DNA of 11,422 nt, from NCBI GenBank assembly GCA_021648185.1, contig JAKITH010000023.1:1-11422 (forward strand), read 5' to 3'. A program made the position numbers and the translations under genes. Each line of letters opens with the position of its first letter. Within the stretch, counting starts at the first letter, position 1. The DNA comes from Thiomicrorhabdus sp. Lineage in GTDB: Bacteria > Pseudomonadota > Gammaproteobacteria > Thiomicrospirales > Thiomicrospiraceae. This document shows positions 7,473 through 11,422 of the stretch, piece after piece. Below the pieces are notes generated by a model, which had not been told where the DNA came from, ran no database searches, and was given only the letters and a program-made list of their open reading frames with translations.

Positions 7473-7492
7473 GGGGGGGGGGGAGAAAAATT
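7473..7492 (+). repeat. Poly-G/AGAAA motif, copy 2 (G11, intergenic)
   Basis: Eleven G residues (7473-7483) followed by AGAAAAATT, in the 31-nt gap between the convergent PP0621-like gene and fkpB. The AGAAAAATT flank is identical to that of copy 1 inside pgeF. TTAAT (7460-7464) and ATTAA (7490-7494) bracket the tract as a weak inverted repeat. It lies at the 3' ends of both genes, and no canonical terminator is visible here. Confidence 0.6.
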
Positions 7493-7494
7493 AA

Positions 7495-7944
7495 TCAGCT
7501 CAAAATAGCTTGAATGGTTGCCGTAAAAACAATGGTTTTATCTGCTAGAGGGTGGTTAAAGTCAACTTGAACAGACTGTTCATTCACTTCTCGAATCGTG
7601 CCCGGTATCTCTTCACCCGTTGGTGTATTAAAACCAATGATAACGCCTTCTTTCAATACCATCTCTTTTGAGAACTCTTGACGTGCCATGGTATGAATAT
7701 TGTCAGGGTCCGATAAACCAAACGCTCGTTCGGGAGATAACGTCAACTTAGCCGTTGTGCCTTGCTCAAGCCCAATCAACATCTCCTCTAGGTTTGGCAA
7801 GAGCGTACCATCCCCTAAGGTAAATTTAAGCGTTTCACCCTCTTTGGTTTCATCAACAAGGGTGTTGTCCTGCAACATCAGCTGGAATGTAATTTCAATC
7901 GTGCTATTAGGCTGAACGACCATTACCTGACGACTTTCCGTCAT
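7495..7944 (-). CDS. fkpB: FKBP-type peptidyl-prolyl isomerase, FkpB/SlpA type
   Basis: A 149-aa protein without a signal peptide, so cytoplasmic. It matches the FkpB (SlpA) subgroup: an FKBP core interrupted by an IF (insert-in-flap) chaperone domain. Visible landmarks are FTLGDGTLLPNLEEMLIGL, SPERAFGLSDPDNIHTM, then PGTIREVNEQSVQVDFNHPLADKTIVF, with the VDFNHPLAG-type motif diagnostic of this group. It probably acts as a proline isomerase and folding chaperone. The ATG (7942-7944) has GGGG 7 nt upstream, located in the final codons of the diguanylate cyclase gene, so the two genes are likely co-translated. In E. coli fkpB sits with lspA and ispH; here it follows a GGDEF gene instead. Confidence 0.93.
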   Translation of the reverse strand: MTESRQVMVVQPNSTIEITFQLMLQDNTLVDETKEGETLKFTLGDGTLLPNLEEMLIGLEQGTTAKLTLSPERAFGLSDPDNIHTMARQEFSKEMVLKEGVIIGFNTPTGEEIPGTIREVNEQSVQVDFNHPLADKTIVFTATIQAILS

Positions 7945-7948
7945 TTTT

Positions 7949-9157
7949 TTACCCCTTTAAAGAGATCCTTTCTCGCGTGGGAGAATAATCCCCTACAACC
8001 ACTTGATTACGCCCAGAAAGCTTTGCTTTATACAACGCTTGATCTGCAAATTTTAATACATCTTGAGGCTTAAAACTCTCATCGGACTGCGCGACACCAA
8101 TACTAATCGTAACATTGGTTTTAATGGAATGAATTCCTGTTTTAAATTCAATAATACCCGATTCGACTTTTCGACGAATATACTCTAATTCTGACAACAC
8201 ATCTTCCACTTCTTTATTGGCAAACACCAGAGTAAACTCTTCGCCGCCATAACGAAATGCACGCCCCTCTTTTACCCCATTTAAAACGCGAGCCACACGA
8301 CGCAAAACCTCATCGCCTACGTCGTGTCCATAGGTATCATTAAACTTTTTGAAATGGTCAATATCGACCATGGCCAACGTATATTTTTTGCCCAATCCTA
8401 AAAAGCTTTCCATTAAAGCACGTCGCCCTAGAATTCCGGTTAACTCATCGGTATAAGCAATATGATGCGCTTCAAAAATCATTGATAACGTTAACACCAT
8501 GGCTGAAAACGCTGAAAGCCAAGCCAATACATTAGGATCATCCCCCTGATTCACTCCGTACAGCATTAAAACCAATACCATAAAAACAGCATGGTACAAA
8601 ATCTTAAAACTCGATTGATTCATCTTTAACACAATAAAAAATAGTGCTAATAAAAACATTAGACCCGTTGAAATTGAAAGCAAAATTAGATCAGAGTGTT
8701 CAAGGATTGGGGTATTTAAAAAGGCGAACCACCTTTCAGGTGCTTCTTTTAATGCCCAATAGATAAGTGCTGCTTGTACTAAGAATATGAACAACACCAG
8801 GCTATTTAAACGTTTATTGAACACCCCTTTTTCGGGCAAAAGAATCCACAATAAAATATTGAATGGCAGTAGCACTATCAAAATGGAAAAGAGCGTATCC
8901 GAGGCAGGAACAAGCCCAAAAAACGAAGATGAAAAATAAAATAGAACGGCATTAAAACAAGCCAAACTCAATAAAATTAAGACGGGTTGTATTCGATTTA
9001 ACCACAACGCAATAAAAACACCCAAAGCTACCGCAACATAAGGGGAAAATACCACTAATGTTTGAATCGATTCTGGCCAATATGTGATTTGAGCAGAGGA
9101 CCAAATAGCCAACGCAGCCAATGCAGTCAACCATGCATAATGCTTTAAGATGACCAT
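7949..9157 (-). CDS. Membrane-bound diguanylate cyclase (GGDEF domain)
   Basis: A 402-aa protein that should make cyclic di-GMP from two GTP at the inner membrane. The N-terminal 230 residues hold about eight hydrophobic segments (roughly 8-27, 35-53, 56-80, 88-107, 117-135, 156-178, 186-201 and 208-228), and I recognise no known sensor domain among them. The GGDEF domain begins at YTDELTGILGRR (235-246), with VDIDHFKKFNDTYGHDVGDE (264-283) and an intact active-site GGEEF (304-308), so it is expected to be active. The usual inhibitory RxxD site is absent: the aligned residues before GGEEF are VKEG. The start ATG (9155-9157) has a weak ribosome binding site. The stop lies 4 nt before fkpB. No EAL or HD-GYP partner is in the window. 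Confidence 0.92.
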   Translation of the reverse strand: MVILKHYAWLTALAALAIWSSAQITYWPESIQTLVVFSPYVAVALGVFIALWLNRIQPVLILLSLACFNAVLFYFSSSFFGLVPASDTLFSILIVLLPFNILLWILLPEKGVFNKRLNSLVLFIFLVQAALIYWALKEAPERWFAFLNTPILEHSDLILLSISTGLMFLLALFFIVLKMNQSSFKILYHAVFMVLVLMLYGVNQGDDPNVLAWLSAFSAMVLTLSMIFEAHHIAYTDELTGILGRRALMESFLGLGKKYTLAMVDIDHFKKFNDTYGHDVGDEVLRRVARVLNGVKEGRAFRYGGEEFTLVFANKEVEDVLSELEYIRRKVESGIIEFKTGIHSIKTNVTISIGVAQSDESFKPQDVLKFADQALYKAKLSGRNQVVVGDYSPTRERISLKG

Positions 9158-9167
9158 TTAATAACCA

Positions 9168-9178
9168 TAAATAATACC
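9168..9178 (-). promoter_or_regulatory. GGTATTATTTA, possible -10 element near the diguanylate cyclase start
   Basis: On the minus strand GGTATTATTTA contains TATTAT (5 of 6 to the -10 consensus). An identical 11-mer lies before the lipoprotein gene at 9715-9725. Here it sits only 10 nt from the ATG, which would make a very short leader, and no good -35 is seen, so its role is doubtful. Confidence 0.2.
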
Positions 9179-9238
9179 TTTTAAACTAAAATATCTTAGC
9201 CATCCAAAAAACTGAAAACTGCCCTGGTGGGATTTGAG

Positions 9239-9676
9239 CTATGTTTTACCAAATAAACTAAACGGCTCATAAGGTACTTTTTTACACTGAATTCGCCACT
9301 CCAGCATGTAACCACACGACTTTCCTTCTGCACACATTACATGATCGGTTGCAAACTCACCTGTTCTAATGGCATGTCTAGACTGGTAAACATACCCTTC
9401 ATCACAAACCTGCTTAGCTTTTACTCGCATTGACCAGCTGTCAAAATTGGTCACCGGCTCTTGATAGCGTTCAGCTAAATCAAATACGTTCTCACTCACT
9501 TGAACCACTTGAACATGACCCGTTAAAGACTGCAAACTCTCTCCAACCGAAACCAAAGACTCTCCTGTACTGTCTACGATACCACTCATTGAGCAACTTG
9601 ATAGAGCAACCACCATACTTACCATCAAAAGCCCTTTAGCAGCGCCTCTTCTAAATTTTGTTTTAAACTGATTCAT
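9239..9676 (-). CDS. Predicted outer-membrane lipoprotein, unidentified
   Basis: A 145-aa protein with a type II signal: a basic n-region (K5, K7, R9, R10, K14), a hydrophobic core at about 15-24, then ALSSC with lipidated C28 and Ser at +2, suggesting outer-membrane sorting. The mature part has a short repetitive segment (GESLVSVGESLQSL, 38-51) that may form an amphipathic helix. A C-terminal domain follows with four cysteines (91, 115, 121, 131), presumably two disulfides. I do not recognise the family. It is 73 nt downstream of another lipoprotein gene and 81 nt upstream of the diguanylate cyclase, all on the minus strand, so co-transcription is possible but not shown. The ribosome binding site is weak (AAGAAA). 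Confidence 0.82.
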   Translation of the reverse strand: MNQFKTKFRRGAAKGLLMVSMVVALSSCSMSGIVDSTGESLVSVGESLQSLTGHVQVVQVSENVFDLAERYQEPVTNFDSWSMRVKAKQVCDEGYVYQSRHAIRTGEFATDHVMCAEGKSCGYMLEWRIQCKKVPYEPFSLFGKT

Positions 9677-9714
9677 GTTTTTTTCTTATTGATTAGGGTT
9701 GAAACTCAAGCAGG

Positions 9715-9725
9715 TAAATAATACC
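9715..9725 (-). promoter_or_regulatory. GGTATTATTTA, possible -10 element of the 145-aa lipoprotein gene
   Basis: The minus-strand 11-mer contains TATTAT and lies 38 nt before the ATG at 9676, a sensible promoter distance giving a leader of about 30 nt. It is identical to the element at 9168-9178. The -35 region is not convincing. Confidence 0.3.
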
Positions 9726-9749
9726 AAATCTTACGTAATAAAGTTATCT

Positions 9750-10046
9750 TTAAATAATCTCTTCTTTTACGCCAACTTCAGTGATGACAAAGCATAGGTT
9801 TGTCTGTAATTTTTTACCATCTATCAATAAAGAGGTTCCCATTGTATCCTCTGGGTTGATTCGAACATCTCCTTGATACACCTTAAGCAGCTTACCCGTC
9901 ATACAACTATACAACTCCACTTTGCGATCTAATCCCACCCAGTCTGACTGGATATTTTTAGCACTGTTCGCGACTTTATCACACCCTGAAAATAAAGGAA
10001 TCGTGATAACAATCCCCAATACAAGTGCTGTTTTTATCAAACTCAT
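9750..10046 (-). CDS. Small predicted inner-membrane lipoprotein, unidentified
   Basis: A 98-aa protein with a lipoprotein signal ending LFSGC, lipidated at C22. The residue after the Cys is Asp (D23), the classic Lol-avoidance signal in enterics, so it may stay in the inner membrane, unlike the neighbouring lipoprotein and BamD, which have Ser. The mature region, with SDWVGLDRKVELYSC and GKLLKVYQGDVRI, recalls small lipoproteins found on chromosomes, phages and plasmids that share a GLxRxxxLY pattern. This is from memory and gives no function. Two further cysteines (48 and 85) could form a disulfide. GAGG lies 11 nt before the ATG (10044-10046). It is divergent from the glycosyltransferase gene, with a 171-bp AT-rich spacer in which I found no clear promoter. 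Confidence 0.82.
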   Translation of the reverse strand: MSLIKTALVLGIVITIPLFSGCDKVANSAKNIQSDWVGLDRKVELYSCMTGKLLKVYQGDVRINPEDTMGTSLLIDGKKLQTNLCFVITEVGVKEEII

Positions 10047-10217
10047 CGTTAATATTACCTCATTTTATTTTTTTATAAGCTGCAATATATTTGCATATTA
10101 TCTTTATAAACAAACCTTATTGCCTTCATTTTAATGCATTCAGCACAACCAAATAAGCAATAAACCATTAAAATAGTGTTTTTCTAAACCACAATAGACA
10201 AGGCTGAAACCTTCATC

Positions 10218-11422
10218 ATGCTTTCTAAAAAACTGTTAATTATTGGTTACGTATGGCCAGAACCCAACTCCTCTGCGGCGGGGACACGCATGATGCAACT
10301 GATTTCACTTTTTCAATCCCAAGGTTGGAGCATTACGTTTGCCAGTCCTGCCAAGCAAGGGGAACACAAAGTGGATTTACTTGCTCTCGGGGTAAAAGAG
10401 CACGCCATTCAATTAAACAGCGCTTGTTTTGATCAGTTTATTCTAACACTCCAACCTCAGCTGGTTCTATTTGATCGTTTTATGATGGAAGAGCAATTTG
10501 GCTGGCGCATTGAGAAGCACCTACCCCGCACCATTCGAGTCTTAAATACCGAAGACCTACACAGTTTACGAGCAAGTCGCCAAGCATCAGTCAAAACCTA
10601 TTTACAAACAAAACCTGACCCTATTGATCTAGATCAAATCCCATTACTCAATCAAAACACGCTGTTTCAACAGATGGCCACGACCGATTTAGCCAAACGA
10701 GAAATCGCCGCTATTTTTCGTTGTGATCTTACCCTTATGATTTCAGAGTTTGAAATGAATTTATTGCAACAACAATTTCAAGTGCCTAAAAAACAGCTCT
10801 GCTACCTGCCTCTTTTGTACCCCAAACATCACGGTCAAATAAATTCATGCCCTTCTTTTCAAGAGCGCCAACACTTTATTGCCATTGGTAATTTTAGACA
10901 CGACCCAAACTGGGATGCGGTCTTATGGCTTAAGCAAACCATTTGGCCTAAAATTCGTCAACAACTACCGCAAGCGGAGTTGCATATTTATGGTGCCTAC
11001 CCGCCCCCTAAAGCGACTCAACTACACAATGATAAACAAGGCTTTAAAGTCAAAGGCTGGGCGCCCGATGCCTTACAGGTCATTCGTCAAGCCAAAGTCT
11101 GCCTTGCCCCCTTACGCTTTGGCGCGGGTATAAAAGGAAAACTCGCCGAAGCAATGCTCTGTGGCACACCCAACGTCACAACCTCTATTGGTGCCGAGTC
11201 AATGCAAAACGCTCTCAACAAAGAGTGGGGGGGAGAAATTTCAAATAACACCGATTCGTTTGTACAGTCGGCCATACAACTTTACACTGACCCCAAACAC
11301 TGGAAAGTAGCGCAACAAACGGGATTTAATATCGTACAATCCCGCTATACAGTGCCTCACGCAAGCCAAAGCAGGCTTTTTACACAACTGACACCGCTCC
11401 TCGAGCAACCGGATGCACATCG
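10218..11422 (+). CDS. GT4-type glycosyltransferase, 3' end beyond the window
   Basis: The frame is open from the ATG at 10218 to the window edge, giving 401 codons with no stop. The start KKLLIIGYVWPEPNSSAAG with RMMQLI is the typical N-terminal Rossmann beginning of GT-B glycosyltransferases, which supports this ATG although its ribosome binding site is poor (AAGG 14 nt away, in a small AAGG/CCTT hairpin). The C-terminal half has HFIAIGNFRHDPNWDA (219-234), ELHIYGA (254-260), VKGWAPD (278-284), and the donor-binding segment GAGIKGKLAEAMLCGTPNV (302-320) with SIGAES. This fits a family 4/Glyco_trans_1_4-type enzyme adding a sugar from an activated donor, presumably in polysaccharide or glycoprotein synthesis. 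Donor and acceptor cannot be told. W337-G338-G339-E340 is encoded by a G7-AGAAA motif. Confidence 0.9.
   Translation, partial: MLSKKLLIIGYVWPEPNSSAAGTRMMQLISLFQSQGWSITFASPAKQGEHKVDLLALGVKEHAIQLNSACFDQFILTLQPQLVLFDRFMMEEQFGWRIEKHLPRTIRVLNTEDLHSLRASRQASVKTYLQTKPDPIDLDQIPLLNQNTLFQQMATTDLAKREIAAIFRCDLTLMISEFEMNLLQQQFQVPKKQLCYLPLLYPKHHGQINSCPSFQERQHFIAIGNFRHDPNWDAVLWLKQTIWPKIRQQLPQAELHIYGAYPPPKATQLHNDKQGFKVKGWAPDALQVIRQAKVCLAPLRFGAGIKGKLAEAMLCGTPNVTTSIGAESMQNALNKEWGGEISNNTDSFVQSAIQLYTDPKHWKVAQQTGFNIVQSRYTVPHASQSRLFTQLTPLLEQPDAH
11227..11241 (+). repeat. Poly-G/AGAAA motif, copy 3 (G7, inside the glycosyltransferase gene)
   Basis: GGGGGGGAGAAATTT on the coding strand encodes part of W-G-G-E-I-S. 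The G-run plus AGAAA core matches copies 1 and 2. Here the motif is read in the sense orientation, whereas in pgeF it is antisense. Confidence 0.55.

Noticed and set aside
9179..9238. Terminator after the 145-aa lipoprotein gene (CCCACCAGGGC followed by T-rich sequence on the minus strand)
   Set aside because: The stem would be only 3 bp, too weak to call.
10879..11133. 84-codon open frame on the plus strand
   Set aside because: It lies in another frame inside the glycosyltransferase gene, whose protein shows clear GT-B motifs across the same bases.
1..11422. CRISPR array, tRNA, rRNA, insertion sequence or attachment site
   Set aside because: No regularly spaced direct repeats, cloverleaf, rRNA-like sequence, transposase or integrase was found on either strand.

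Overview
The window looks like ordinary chromosome from a gammaproteobacterium of moderate GC. Almost every gene is a recognisable housekeeping or cell-envelope gene. The divergent bamD / rluD-pgeF arrangement is the classic gammaproteobacterial layout. RluD, SucC, SucD, NadE and FkpB all read as gammaproteobacterial orthologs. A free-living Thiotrichales/Piscirickettsiaceae-type bacterium is possible, but that is a guess from general protein style.

Layout from left to right. (1) 1-69, minus strand: the 5' end of a gene leaving the window, then a 377-bp gene-free region with two copies of a TGTCAA/TTGACA palindrome and a G/C-rich hairpin. (2) 447-2318, minus: rluD then pgeF, divergent from bamD (2434-3273, plus). 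(3) 3327-7006, minus: a compact sucC-sucD-nadE operon with 1-nt gaps, convergent with bamD. (4) 7194-7463, plus: a small membrane-anchored Cys4-type protein (PP0621-like), divergent from sucC. (5) 7495-9157, minus: a multi-TM GGDEF diguanylate cyclase followed after 4 nt by fkpB. (6) 9239-10046, minus: two small unrelated lipoproteins. (7) 10218-end, plus: a GT4-type glycosyltransferase running off the right edge.

Functional themes: the left half serves the outer membrane (BamD), ribosome maturation (RluD) and peptidoglycan precursor quality (PgeF). The middle links succinyl-CoA synthetase with NAD synthesis. The right half holds c-di-GMP signalling, lipoproteins and a glycosyltransferase, which could be the edge of a surface-polysaccharide region (inference).

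I see no mobile element, CRISPR array, tRNA, rRNA or new multi-gene system. The most unusual signal is a set of long G/C homopolymers. Three of them share the same flank (G7-11 followed by AGAAA), in two unrelated coding regions and one intergenic spacer, which is far more than chance predicts for sequence like this.
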